Assembly (NCBI RefSeq): GCF_001673405.1
Contig: NZ_LZLV01000146.1
Location: 86,114 to 150,113, forward strand
Reading direction: 5' to 3'
DNA length: 64,000 nucleotides
Source: Mycobacterium sp. 1245111.1
GTDB lineage: Bacteria; Actinomycetota; Actinomycetes; Mycobacteriales; Mycobacteriaceae
Of the stretch, positions 50,744 to 61,897 are shown one piece after another. The notes beneath the pieces were generated by a model, which had not been told where the DNA came from, did not search any database, and worked only from the letters and a program-made list of their open reading frames with translations. The position numbers and the translations under genes were made by a program. Within the stretch, counting starts at the first letter, position 1. Each line of letters opens with the position of its first letter.

Positions 50744-51502
50744 TCACTTGGGTGCGAAGCGCTGACCGGCGTCCAGACGCAGGCACTGGCCGTTCAGCAT
50801 CGGGTTGTCGACGATCGCCGCGACCAGCTTGGCGTACTCCTCCGGGCGGCCCAGCCGCTTCGGGAACGCGGCATCCTTGGTCAGCGCGGTGGCGTACTCG
50901 TCCGGAATGCCCTTGGTCAGCCCGGTCGCGAACAGGCTCGGCGCAATCGCCAGAACACGGATGCCCAGCGACCCGAGGTCACGCGCCATCGTCAGGCACA
51001 TCCCGGCGATGCCGGCTTTGGCGGCGGTGTAGGCGACCTGCCCGATCTGGCCTTCGAAGGCCGCGATCGACGCCGTGTTGATGATGACGCCGCGCTCCTC
51101 GTCCTCGGGCTCGTTCTGGCTCATGTAGCTGGCGGCCAGCCGACTGATGTTGAACGAGGCGATCAGGTTGAGATCGATGACGGACTGGAAGGACTCGAGG
51201 TCGTGCGGACCCGACTTCGACATCGTGCGCTTGGCGATGCCGCCGCCGGCGGTGGTCACCGTGACGTGCAAACCGCCGAGTTTCTCGACGGCGGTCTTCA
51301 GCGTCTCCTCGGTCCCGGTGAAGTCGGTGACGTCGACGGGGTAGAAGTCGCCACCGATTCCGGCCGCGACGTCTTTGCCGTCCGATCCCTCACGGTCGAA
51401 AATCGCGACGCTGGCGCCCCGGGCGTGCAGCAATTCGGCACTCGCGCGGCCCATGCCCGAGGCACCGCCGATCACGATGACCTTCTTGCCGTTGATCTCC
51501 AT
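50744..51502 (-). CDS. SDR family 3-hydroxyacyl-CoA dehydrogenase-like protein (HSD10 type)
   Basis: 252 residues. Motifs VIGGASGMGRASAELL (TGxxxGxG-like) near 10-25, TTAGGGI in place of NNAG, and TASIAAFEGQIGQVAYTAAKAG in parts, giving Ser, Tyr and Lys. This arrangement resembles type II 3-hydroxyacyl-CoA/17beta-hydroxysteroid dehydrogenases. It follows the same direction as fadE22 but is upstream of it. It is consistent with the third step of acyl-CoA breakdown. Confidence 0.88.
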   Translation of the reverse strand: MEINGKKVIVIGGASGMGRASAELLHARGASVAIFDREGSDGKDVAAGIGGDFYPVDVTDFTGTEETLKTAVEKLGGLHVTVTTAGGGIAKRTMSKSGPHDLESFQSVIDLNLIASFNISRLAASYMSQNEPEDEERGVIINTASIAAFEGQIGQVAYTAAKAGIAGMCLTMARDLGSLGIRVLAIAPSLFATGLTKGIPDEYATALTKDAAFPKRLGRPEEYAKLVAAIVDNPMLNGQCLRLDAGQRFAPK

Positions 51503-51598
51503 CCAAACCTCCTTGTTTGTCCGGGCGGTGCCCGCGAGCTAGCTGCAGGTTATCGCGACGGCGCGTGACGATGTCGGTCAGGTATGTAAAGGTGGGTC

Positions 51599-53134
51599 GT
51601 GCTGCTTGTTGACGTCGCGACCACCTCGGTCGACGTGGGCGGTTCGGCTTCGCGGCGCGCCAAGATCGCGCGGATCGCCGAATTGCTGCGCCAGGCCAAG
51701 TCCGATCCCGCGGTGGTCGCGATCGTGGTGGCGTGGCTCTCCGGTGAGCTGCCGCAGCGCCAAATCGGGGTGGGCTGGGCGGCGTTGCGGTCGATTCCGC
51801 CCGCCGCCGCGCAACCGAGCCTGACCGTCCACGGCGTCGACGCCACACTGTCGACGATCGGCGCGGTCGCGGGCAAAGGCTCGCAGGCCCGTCGCGCGGA
51901 GCTGGTCGCCGGGTTGTTCTCGTCGGCAACCGACGTCGAGCAGACGTTCCTGCGCCGCCTGCTGACCGGCGAGCTGCGTCAGGGCGCGCTGGCCGGCGTG
52001 ATGGCGGACGCGGTCGCCGCGGCCACCCAGATCCCGGTCGCGCCCGTCCGTCGCGCGGCGATGCTCGGCGGGGCCCTACCCGCGGTCGCCGCGGCAGGCA
52101 TGTCCGGCGGAGCGGCGGCGCTGGAGGCCTTCACCCTGCAGGTCGGTCGGCCCGTCGGCCCGATGCTGGCGCAGACCGCGACCGGTGTCGGCGAGGCGTT
52201 GGAGAAGCTCGGCGGCGCAGCGGTTTTCGAGGCGAAGCTGGACGGCGCCCGGGTGCAGATCCACCGGGCCGGCGATCGCGTCACGGTGTACACCCGCAGC
52301 CTCGACGACGTCACCGCCCGACTGCCCGAGGTGGTCGAGGCGACGCTGGCGCTGCCGGTGCGCGATCTGATCGCCGACGGCGAGGCGATCGCGTTACGCC
52401 CCGACGGCCGGCCGCAGCCCTTCCAGGTCACCGGGTCACGGTTCGGCCGCTCCGTCGATGTGGCGGCCGCCCGCGGCGCCCAGCCGCTGTCGGTGTTCTT
52501 CTTCGACATCCTGCACCGCGACGGCGTCGACCTGCTCGACGCGCCGACCAGCGAGCGCGCCGCGGCGCTCGCCGACATCACCCCCCCACAGCAGCGGGTC
52601 GACCGGCTGATCACCTCGGATCCCGAAGCCGCACAAGACTTCTTGGCCGCGACGCTGGCCGCCGGTCACGAGGGCGTGATGGCCAAGTCGCTGAGCGCAC
52701 CCTACGAAGCCGGCCGTCGCGGCGCCGGCTGGCTGAAAGTCAAACCGGTCCACACCCTGGACCTGGTAGTGCTGGCGGTGGAATGGGGATCCGGTCGACG
52801 ACAGGGCAAGCTGTCCAACATTCACCTCGGCGCCCTCGACCCCGCCACCGGTGACTACGTGATGGTCGGAAAGACGTTCAAGGGCATGACCGACGCGATG
52901 CTGGCGTGGCAGACCGCACGGTTTCAGGAGTTGGCCGTCGGCGGCACCGAGGGATACGTCGTCGAGTTGCGCCCCGAGCAGGTGGTCGAGATCGCGCTCG
53001 ACGGCGTGCAGAAGTCGTCGCGCTACCCCGGCGGTCTGGCGTTGAGGTTCGCCCGCGTCGTCCGCTACCGCGACGACAAGCAACCCGACGAAGTCGACAC
53101 CATCGTTACCGTACGAGACATGTATACGGGCTAA
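51599..53134 (+). CDS. ligB: ATP-dependent DNA ligase LigB
   Basis: 511 residues; GTG start gives MLLVDVATTSVDVGG, as in mycobacterial LigB. The nucleotidyl-transferase site is FEAKLDGARVQIH with the adenylated Lys near 213, followed by YTRSLDDVTARLPEV, DGEAIAL, VFFFDILHRDG, GHEGVMAKS and RRGAGWLKVKPVHTLDLVV in part (motifs III-V). The N-terminal half is the DNA-binding domain. It is a non-essential ligase in mycobacteria. Divergent from the SDR. Confidence 0.96.
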   Translation: MLLVDVATTSVDVGGSASRRAKIARIAELLRQAKSDPAVVAIVVAWLSGELPQRQIGVGWAALRSIPPAAAQPSLTVHGVDATLSTIGAVAGKGSQARRAELVAGLFSSATDVEQTFLRRLLTGELRQGALAGVMADAVAAATQIPVAPVRRAAMLGGALPAVAAAGMSGGAAALEAFTLQVGRPVGPMLAQTATGVGEALEKLGGAAVFEAKLDGARVQIHRAGDRVTVYTRSLDDVTARLPEVVEATLALPVRDLIADGEAIALRPDGRPQPFQVTGSRFGRSVDVAAARGAQPLSVFFFDILHRDGVDLLDAPTSERAAALADITPPQQRVDRLITSDPEAAQDFLAATLAAGHEGVMAKSLSAPYEAGRRGAGWLKVKPVHTLDLVVLAVEWGSGRRQGKLSNIHLGALDPATGDYVMVGKTFKGMTDAMLAWQTARFQELAVGGTEGYVVELRPEQVVEIALDGVQKSSRYPGGLALRFARVVRYRDDKQPDEVDTIVTVRDMYTG

Positions 53135-53177
53135 GCTGCCACGGCCCAATCCGGCGTGTCCCACGACAGGAGGCGCA

Positions 53178-55433
<2,256 letters not shown>

Positions 55434-55586
55434 ATTCACAGCTGCGCCATAGACGCCCGAACTAGCGTGCGAGCGAAGCGTTAAACCGTTCGCGTACAGC
55501 GTGTTTGGCCGATCCTGCGCCCAGATACGACACGGCCGTGAAAATGAACAGACGGAAAACGGACGGCAAAGGATAAGGTTGGACTA

Positions 55587-56969
55587 GTGGCAGTAACAAC
55601 CGATCGCCGGGTCCGGCCGTTCAACCGTGACCCCCAGACCGAACCTGCTGGACGCCCCCACCCCAGCCGGCCATCCTGCGCGCCACCGCCACCTGTCGTC
55701 GAGTCTTACCCATCCGGCGGCGCGCATCGGCTCACCTGGGCCAGGCGCATCGCCGTCACCGGCTGGGCTGCGGTCGTGGTCTACCGGTCCGCGGTGAACG
55801 GGTTGGCGTTCAACCGCGAATTGCTGCTGCTCTACATCGCGACCGGCCTGATCGCGGCCAGCATCGGGCAACGGCACAAGGTGTTCGCGGTGGTCCGCGA
55901 CTGGTTGCCGCTCGCCCTGGTGCTGGTGCTCTACGACTTCAGCCGCGGGGCGGCCGACATGTTCGGTGCGCCGACCCTCTGGCAATTCCAGCCGACCGCG
56001 GACCGCTGGTTGTTTTTCGGTAACGTCCCGACCGTCTGGCTGCAAGAGCACATCAAGATGGCCGAGCCGCCGTGGTGGGAAGTCATCATCAGCGGCATCT
56101 ACATGTCGTTCTTCGTGCTGCCGTATGTGGTCGCCGGAGTGCTGTGGCTGCGCAACCGAACCGAGTGGGCGGCCTTCGTCCGGCGGTTCGTCGCGCTGTC
56201 GTTCGCCGCGCTCGTCGGGTACGTCGCCCTGCCGGCCGCGCCGCCGTGGGCGGCCGCGAGCTGTACGCCGGCCGAGGTCGCCGGCGGGCCGGCCAACCCA
56301 CCGTGCATGTTCCGTGGCGCCGCGGGCGTTCCCGACGGCGGACTTCTGGGCGCAATGCACATGAGCCAACCCGGCGCTCACCAGTTCGTGGAGCGCATCT
56401 CCACCCGTGGCTGGGGGACGCTGCATCTGCAGTCGGCCGGGGCGCTGCTCGACTCTGGACAGGCCAGCGTCAACCTGGTCGCGGCGATTCCCTCGCTGCA
56501 CGCCGCGGTGACCGCGATGATTTCGATGTTCCTGTGGCGACGAGTCAGGCGTGGTTGGCGCCCGCTGCTGGTCGCCTATCCGCTGGCGATGGCGTTCGTG
56601 CTGGTGTACTCCGCCGAGCACTTCGTCGTCGACATTCTGATCGGCTGGGCCCTTGCCGCGGCGGTGTCGGCTGTGACCGGCCTCCTCGACGCCTGGTGGT
56701 CGCGTCGCCGCGCGTCGAAGTCAGTCGTTTTGACTGAGCCAGCGGGCGATCTTGGCGGCGGCCTCGCCGTAGAAGACCCGGTAGACCTGTTCGGCGACGT
56801 AGCCCATGTGCGGGGTAGCGGTGACGTTGTCCAGCGAGCGCAGCGGATGCCCCGCCGGCAGCGGCTCGGTGTCGAAGACGTCGAGGCCGGCACCGGCGAT
56901 GCGCCCCGAGCGCAGAGCGTCGACCAAAGCCGCCTCGTCGACAATCGGTCCGCGAGAGGTGTTGACTAG
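55587..56969 (+). CDS. PAP2-type membrane phosphotransferase (Aur1/inositol-phosphotransferase-like)
   Basis: 460 residues. Six to eight membrane helices. The active-site motifs are AAIPSLHAAVTAMIS (PSLH) and VYSAEHFVVDILIGW (His-x3-Asp), as in Aur1-like phosphatidylinositol transferases and PAP2 phosphatases. A Pro-rich cytosolic N-terminus precedes. Odd: the last 82 codons run 249 bases into the antisense 3' end of the dehydrogenase gene, because the first stop is at 56969. Whether this tail is really translated is open. Probably acts in cell-envelope lipid synthesis. Confidence 0.75.
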   Translation: MAVTTDRRVRPFNRDPQTEPAGRPHPSRPSCAPPPPVVESYPSGGAHRLTWARRIAVTGWAAVVVYRSAVNGLAFNRELLLLYIATGLIAASIGQRHKVFAVVRDWLPLALVLVLYDFSRGAADMFGAPTLWQFQPTADRWLFFGNVPTVWLQEHIKMAEPPWWEVIISGIYMSFFVLPYVVAGVLWLRNRTEWAAFVRRFVALSFAALVGYVALPAAPPWAAASCTPAEVAGGPANPPCMFRGAAGVPDGGLLGAMHMSQPGAHQFVERISTRGWGTLHLQSAGALLDSGQASVNLVAAIPSLHAAVTAMISMFLWRRVRRGWRPLLVAYPLAMAFVLVYSAEHFVVDILIGWALAAAVSAVTGLLDAWWSRRRASKSVVLTEPAGDLGGGLAVEDPVDLFGDVAHVRGSGDVVQRAQRMPRRQRLGVEDVEAGTGDAPRAQSVDQSRLVDNRSARGVD

Positions 56970-57653
56970 CAACGCCGTTGGTTTCATCAACGCTAATTCG
57001 TCGGCGCCGACCATACCCCGGGATCGCTCGCTGAGCACCAGATGGACAGTCAAAACGTCAGCGCGAGAGAACAACTCGTCCTTCGACACATAGGTGGCCC
57101 CGGCTTGTTCGGCGGCCTCGCGGGTCAGGTTCGGGCTCCACGCGACGATGTCCATCCCGAACGCCCTGCCGACCTGCGCGACCCGACTGCCGATCCGCCC
57201 CAGCCCCAGCACGCCCAGGGTCGCGCCGCCGAGTTGCCAACCGACGGAGGTCTGCCAGCCGCCGCCGCGCACCGACACCGCCTCGTCGACGATCCGGCGG
57301 GCGGTCGCCAGGATCAGCGCCCAGGTGAGCTCGACGGTCGACTCCACGTAGCCGCCGGTGCCGCTGACGTAGATGCCGCGTTCTTTGGCGGCCACGACGT
57401 CGATGGAGGCGTTGAACGGCCCGGTCGACGCGATCATCTTCAGCTGGGGCAGCCGCTCGATCACGTCGCGCGACAGCGGTGTGCGCTCTCGCATCACGCA
57501 CACCACATCGAAGGCCTTGAGTCGCTCGACCACCGCATCGGGGTCGTCGAGGTGGTCGTTGAATACGGTGATCGTCGCCCGGTCCGTCACCTGCGACCAG
57601 TCGGCCATGGTCAGCGCGACGTCCTGGTAATCGTCGAGGATGGCGACCCGCAT
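56721..57653 (-). CDS. D-2-hydroxyacid dehydrogenase family protein
   Basis: 310 residues from the ATG at 57653 (MRVAILDDYQDVAL), which is the typical start of this subfamily; a longer frame from 57728 is rejected. NAD motif LGVLGLGRIGSRVAQVG near 145-160, catalytic Arg in NTSRGPIVDEAAL, Glu in DVFDTEPLP and the His in TPHMGY. It reduces 2-keto acids or oxidises D-hydroxy acids; substrate unknown. Its 3' 249 bases are covered by the opposite-strand PAP2 frame. Confidence 0.93.
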   Translation of the reverse strand: MRVAILDDYQDVALTMADWSQVTDRATITVFNDHLDDPDAVVERLKAFDVVCVMRERTPLSRDVIERLPQLKMIASTGPFNASIDVVAAKERGIYVSGTGGYVESTVELTWALILATARRIVDEAVSVRGGGWQTSVGWQLGGATLGVLGLGRIGSRVAQVGRAFGMDIVAWSPNLTREAAEQAGATYVSKDELFSRADVLTVHLVLSERSRGMVGADELALMKPTALLVNTSRGPIVDEAALVDALRSGRIAGAGLDVFDTEPLPAGHPLRSLDNVTATPHMGYVAEQVYRVFYGEAAAKIARWLSQND

Positions 57654-57748
57654 CGTGCCAATCTCGCACACCCGGTTTGGCGGGTCCGACTGCCGGGTAC
57701 TAGTCCCGACGCGAAGCACAGTGTCCAAGGAAGAGGGAGCTGATACGC

Positions 57749-57922
57749 ATGGGAGCCCACGACAAGGTGAGCAACAAGATCGACGACGTCGCCGGGAAGG
57801 CCAAAGAGGCCCTGGGCAAAGTCACCGACCACCACGACACCGAGGCCGAGGGCAAGCTCGACCAGGCCAAGGCCAGCCTCAAGGACGCCGGCGAGAAGGT
57901 GAAGGACGCCTTCAAGCACTGA
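57749..57922 (+). CDS. CsbD-like small stress protein
   Basis: 57 residues, too short for a standard ORF cutoff. Sequence starts MGAHDKVSNKIDDVAG and continues KAKEALGKVTDHHD, then KLDQAKASLKDAGEKVKDAFKH: Ala/Lys/Glu-rich with KxxxxAGKxKE-like heptads, the CsbD-like pattern. GGAAGAGGGAG ribosome site. CsbD proteins are stress-induced and intrinsically disordered or helical. Stands alone between the dehydrogenase and the VOC protein. Confidence 0.85.
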   Translation: MGAHDKVSNKIDDVAGKAKEALGKVTDHHDTEAEGKLDQAKASLKDAGEKVKDAFKH

Positions 57923-57981
57923 CAACAGACGTGATTAAAGGACGGCCACCGGTGGACCCGACCCCGGTGGTCTTCCGCTTT

Positions 57982-58449
57982 CTAGGGCGCGGTCCAGTAC
58001 TGGCCGGACGTGCCGCCTTCGGCGGGTTCGTTGACGCCGAAGACGAACGGCGCGAACACCACTTCCCTGCCGTCCGGATCGCGATAGGTGACGGCCCCCG
58101 TCGCGGCCCAATACGGATGAGATTCAACGGGGTTGGCACCCGAGGCCACCAGCGTGGCGGTCGCCCGTTGCTGCGCCGCCCGGTCGGGGAAATACAGACA
58201 CAGCTGCTCGTGGCTGTCGACCGCGACGGGCTCGGTGGCCTGAACGATTTCGAACGTCAGATTCGACCGGGGCAAGCCGAATATCGCACCGGTGCTGCCG
58301 AAGCTCTCCCCGAAGGTGGCGCACAGTGGCAGGCCGACCAGGTCGCGGTAAAAGCGGACCGTCTCCTCGAAATGCGCGGAACGGCGGGCGAATCGGAGAG
58401 CGCCGATCGAGGCCAGGTCCTCGGGCCAAGTTGCGTGATTACGAGCCAT
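57982..58449 (-). CDS. VOC/glyoxalase-bleomycin resistance family protein
   Basis: 155 residues. Two beta-alpha-beta-beta modules: ARRSAHFEETVRFYRDLVGLPL and YFPDRAAQQRATATLVASG...RDPDGREVVFAPF. The ending DPDGREVVF is a typical VOC C-terminal strand, with Glu at the potential metal position. Substrate unknown; the family covers dioxygenases, glyoxalases and resistance proteins. Confidence 0.88.
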   Translation of the reverse strand: MARNHATWPEDLASIGALRFARRSAHFEETVRFYRDLVGLPLCATFGESFGSTGAIFGLPRSNLTFEIVQATEPVAVDSHEQLCLYFPDRAAQQRATATLVASGANPVESHPYWAATGAVTYRDPDGREVVFAPFVFGVNEPAEGGTSGQYWTAP

Positions 58450-58523
58450 GGTGACCAGGCTAGAACCGCAACCCTTGTTGAGGTCAAGGGTCGCGTCACC
58501 CCGATCCGCGCTAGCGTCGAGAT

Positions 58524-59402
58524 ATGGCCGAGATAGATCTGGAGACCCTGTCGACGCCGGAGCACGGATACACGGTCGACGACACCGACGACGACGATCC
58601 CGTTCTTCTCGACCGGAACGGTGGGCACATCGACACGTGGCGCGAGCGATATCCGTACGACCACCGAATGCCCGGCGACGAATACGACCGTCTCAAGCGC
58701 AAGCTGCAGATCGAGCTATTGAAGCTGCAGCAGCACGGCAAGCGGACCGGCGCTCGTCACGTCATCGTGTTCGAAGGTCGCGACGCGGCGGGAAAGGGCG
58801 GCACCATCAAGCGATTCACGGAGCACCTCAACCCGCGCAGCGCCCGAGTGGTCGCGTTGGAGAAGCCGACCGAACGCGAGAAGACGCAGTGGTATTTTCA
58901 GCGCTACATCAACCATTTCCCGGCTGGCGGCGAAATGGTCTTGTTCGACCGGTCCTGGTACAACCGCGCCGGAGTCGAGAAGGTAATGGGCTTTTGCACT
59001 CCCGAGGAGCATGCCGAATTCCTCCGGCAGGCACCGTCTTTCGAAAACATGTTGGTCAGCGACGGCATATGTCTGACCAAGTTCTGGTTTTCGGTGTCCC
59101 CGGCCGAGCAACGCACCCGCTTCGCCATTCGTCTCGTGGATCCGGTTAGGCAGTGGAAGTTTTCCCCGACAGATATGGAATCCCTGGACAAATGGGACGA
59201 CTACACCGCGGCGAAGGAGGAGATGTTCGCCGCGACCGACACCGATGCTGCGCCGTGGATTGTGGTCAAAAGCAATGACAAGAAGCGGGCCCGGATCAAC
59301 GCCATGCGTTATGTGCTCGCCAGCTTCGACTACGACGACAAAGATCTCGACGTCGTCGGCGAGCCGGATCCGTTGATTGTGGGACGGGCGTTGGCCGACT
59401 GA
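58524..59402 (+). CDS. ppk2: Polyphosphate kinase 2 (PPK2 class I)
   Basis: 292 residues, typical of single-domain PPK2. Walker A VIVFEGRDAAGKGGTIKRF near 81-99, lid region LEKPTEREKTQWYFQRYI, Walker B GEMVLFDRSWYNRAGVE. The N-terminal acidic segment (TDDDDPV) and the DEYDRLKRKLQIELLKLQQ helix are family-typical. It transfers phosphate from polyP to GDP or ADP; the mycobacterial enzyme is known to favour GDP to GTP. Length and motifs are complete. Confidence 0.95.
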   Translation: MAEIDLETLSTPEHGYTVDDTDDDDPVLLDRNGGHIDTWRERYPYDHRMPGDEYDRLKRKLQIELLKLQQHGKRTGARHVIVFEGRDAAGKGGTIKRFTEHLNPRSARVVALEKPTEREKTQWYFQRYINHFPAGGEMVLFDRSWYNRAGVEKVMGFCTPEEHAEFLRQAPSFENMLVSDGICLTKFWFSVSPAEQRTRFAIRLVDPVRQWKFSPTDMESLDKWDDYTAAKEEMFAATDTDAAPWIVVKSNDKKRARINAMRYVLASFDYDDKDLDVVGEPDPLIVGRALAD

Positions 59403-59446
59403 GCCCAGTCTTTCCGACCCCGCAGACAACGGGCATCCTTGTCGGT

Positions 59447-60367
59447 ATGCATCAGATCAACGGAGTCCGGGACCCCGCGACCAGCTTCCCACTCGACATC
59501 ACGACCGACGATGCAAGCGAACGCCGGCAGGCCAACCGTGCCGTCGCGATCAGCGCCCTGGGACTCGCGCTGACCGGACTGGTCGAACTTGTCATCGCGT
59601 TGGTCTCGGGGTCGGTGGCGCTGCTGGGGGACGCGTTGCACAACCTGTCGGATGTCTCGACGAGCGTGCTGGTGTTCGTGGGGTTCCGAGCCTCGCGCCA
59701 CCTTCCGACCGAGCGTTACCCGTATGGCTACCAACGTGCCGAGGACCTCGCGGGAATTGGTGTGGCGCTGGTTATTTGGAGTAGCGCCGTGGTCGCCGGC
59801 TACGAGAGCATCGAGAAGTTGATCAACCGCGGCGGCACCGGCCACGTCGGCTGGGGCATCGCGGCCGCAATCGTCGGGATCGCGGGCAACCAACTCGTGG
59901 CCCGCTACAAACTGACCGTGGGCCGTCGCATCCGGTCCGCGACGATGGTGGCAGATGCCAAGCATTCGTGGCTGGACGCCCTGTCCTCCGCCGGAGCCAT
60001 GCTCGGCCTGATCGGCGTCGCCCTCGGCTGGGCGTGGGCCGACGCCGTCGCGGGCGTCGTCGTGACGGGTTTCATCTGCCACGTCGGGTGGGAGGTGACG
60101 TCCGACATCGCCCATCGCCTGCTCGACGGCGTCGACCCGGAGATCATCACCGCGGCCGAGGCCACCGCCATCGAGGTCGCCGGGGTGCAGCATGCGCACG
60201 CGCGCGCCCGGTGGACGGGACGGACGTTGCGCGTCGAGGTCGAAGGCTTTCTCGATGCCGCCACTCCCCTGGCCGTGGCGGATCAAATCGGTCGCAGCGT
60301 CGCCGCGATGCTCACGTCGCGCATCCCGGAGATGCAGAGCTTCACGTGGTCGGCGCGGGCTGCCTGA
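59447..60367 (+). CDS. Cation diffusion facilitator transporter
   Basis: 306 residues with six helices. Metal-site motifs: GDALHNLSD (HxxxD) in the second helix near 66-73 and ADAKHSWLDAL (HxxxD) in the fifth. The C-terminal cytosolic ferredoxin-like domain HARARWTGRTLRVEVEG follows. A short N-terminus carries DITTDDASERRQAN. Likely exports Zn, Mn or Fe in exchange for protons. Overlaps the next gene by ATGA. Confidence 0.92.
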   Translation: MHQINGVRDPATSFPLDITTDDASERRQANRAVAISALGLALTGLVELVIALVSGSVALLGDALHNLSDVSTSVLVFVGFRASRHLPTERYPYGYQRAEDLAGIGVALVIWSSAVVAGYESIEKLINRGGTGHVGWGIAAAIVGIAGNQLVARYKLTVGRRIRSATMVADAKHSWLDALSSAGAMLGLIGVALGWAWADAVAGVVVTGFICHVGWEVTSDIAHRLLDGVDPEIITAAEATAIEVAGVQHAHARARWTGRTLRVEVEGFLDAATPLAVADQIGRSVAAMLTSRIPEMQSFTWSARAA

Positions 60368-61143
60368 TGAGTCACCAGATTCGCGTCGAGGTCTCCGACG
60401 ACCACGTCGCCACCGTCGAGTTCGAGCGCGGCCCACGCAACCATTTCGATGCCGCGCTGATCGGCGGGCTGGCCGATGTCTTCGAACGCCTAGATGCCGA
60501 CCCGGACGCGCGCGCGATCGTGCTCTGCTCGGCGGGGCGGCACTTCTGTGCGGGTGCGGATCTGCCAGGAGCACTGAGCGGGACTGAGCCGACGGTGGAA
60601 GGGTCGACGGGTTCGCTGTATGAGGAGGCGGCGCGTCTGTTCGCCACCCACACCCCGATCGTCGCCGCGGTGCAGGGTGCGGCCGTCGGCGGCGGCCTCG
60701 GGTTGGCGTTGGTCGCTGACTTCCGCGTCGCCGGTCCGTCCACCCGCTTCGTGGCGAACTTCAGCCTCCTCGGACTGCACCAGGGTTTCGGGATCACCGT
60801 GACGCTGCCGGCGGTCGTCGGGTCGCAGCGCGCCCAGGACTTGCTGTACACCGGGCGCGAGGTGCCGGGCCAGGAAGCGGCCCACATCGGCTTGTGCGAC
60901 CGGTTGACCGCCGACGACGAAGTGCGCTCGGGCGCCCACGCCCTGGCCGCGAAGATCGCCGCGAGCGCGCCCCTGGCCGTGGTCGCGATCCGCCAGACGT
61001 TGCGTGGCGATCTGGCCGATCGAGTGCGCGCGGCGACGGCCAAGGAGCAGGCCGAGCAGATTCGGCTGGCGGCCACCGCGGACTTCGTCGAAGGTGTGTC
61101 GGCCACCGCCGAGCGGCGACAGCCGAGGTTCACCGGTTCGTGA
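60367..61143 (+). CDS. Crotonase-family protein lacking typical catalytic Glu
   Basis: 258 residues. Oxyanion-hole motifs are present (GRHFCAGADLPGAL and VQGAAVGGGLGLALVADFRV). At the two positions where hydratases have Glu, this protein has FVANFSLLGLHQGFG and RAQDLLYTG, so Ser/Asn and Asp. It therefore may be an isomerase, a decarboxylase or a hydrolase rather than a true enoyl-CoA hydratase. Translationally coupled to the CDF transporter. Confidence 0.85.
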   Translation: MSHQIRVEVSDDHVATVEFERGPRNHFDAALIGGLADVFERLDADPDARAIVLCSAGRHFCAGADLPGALSGTEPTVEGSTGSLYEEAARLFATHTPIVAAVQGAAVGGGLGLALVADFRVAGPSTRFVANFSLLGLHQGFGITVTLPAVVGSQRAQDLLYTGREVPGQEAAHIGLCDRLTADDEVRSGAHALAAKIAASAPLAVVAIRQTLRGDLADRVRAATAKEQAEQIRLAATADFVEGVSATAERRQPRFTGS

Positions 61144-61147
61144 CGGT

Positions 61148-61897
61148 TTAGCCGGCGCCCTTGCCGTTGTCGACCCGATAGACGGCGCCATGGACGGCCG
61201 CCGCGGCGTCGCTCGCCAGGAACGCGATCACGTTGGCCACGTCGAGCGGCTGCATCATGCCGCGCGGCGAGGCGGTGCGCATGATGAGGTCGTAGTTCGG
61301 GTTCTCCGGAGCGCTGAACTGTTCGATCTGCGGGGTCAGCATGCCGCCCGGGCAAACGGCGTTGACCCGCAAGCGATCTGCCGTGTACTCGACGGCCAGA
61401 GCGCGCGTCAGCCCGATCAGACCGTGCTTGGCCGCGCAGTAGCCCGCCGAATATGCCTGGCCCTCGACGCCGGCGATCGAGCTGACATTGACAATGTTGC
61501 CGCCTCGCTCCAGCAGGTGGGGCAATGCGGCCCGGCACAGGTGAAACGGACCGTTGAGGTTGACCGCGAGGTCTTGTTCCCAGTCGTCGTCGGTCATCGA
61601 CTCGGTTCGGCGCATCTGATGTCGGCCGGCGATGTTGATCAAGACGTCGAGGCCGCCCAACTCCCGCACACACTGTTCGACGGCGTCCTTGCACGCCTGG
61701 GGGGACGCGACGTCCACGACCGCATGACGGCCGTGCTCGATGTCGGCGAACACTCCGGCCAGCCGTTCGGCGTTGCGACCGATGCCGAAAACCGTTGCGC
61801 CCTGGCGTGATAACAGCCGGGCCGTCTCAGCGCCCAGCCCGGACGACGCACCTGTGACGAAAACGAGCTTGCCTTGAAGCGCTGACATATCGCCCAC
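61148..61897 (-). CDS. Short-chain dehydrogenase/reductase
   Basis: 249 residues. VFVTGASSGLGAETARL at the N-terminus, NIAG at the NNAG site (INIAGRHQM), VNVSSIAGV with Ser and YCAAKHG as YxxxK. The C-terminal tail VYRVDNGKGAG is typical of classical SDRs. It abuts the small membrane protein upstream (stop at 61898, this start at 61897), implying an operon. ATG at 61888 is an alternative start. Confidence 0.92.
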   Translation of the reverse strand: MGDMSALQGKLVFVTGASSGLGAETARLLSRQGATVFGIGRNAERLAGVFADIEHGRHAVVDVASPQACKDAVEQCVRELGGLDVLINIAGRHQMRRTESMTDDDWEQDLAVNLNGPFHLCRAALPHLLERGGNIVNVSSIAGVEGQAYSAGYCAAKHGLIGLTRALAVEYTADRLRVNAVCPGGMLTPQIEQFSAPENPNYDLIMRTASPRGMMQPLDVANVIAFLASDAAAAVHGAVYRVDNGKGAG

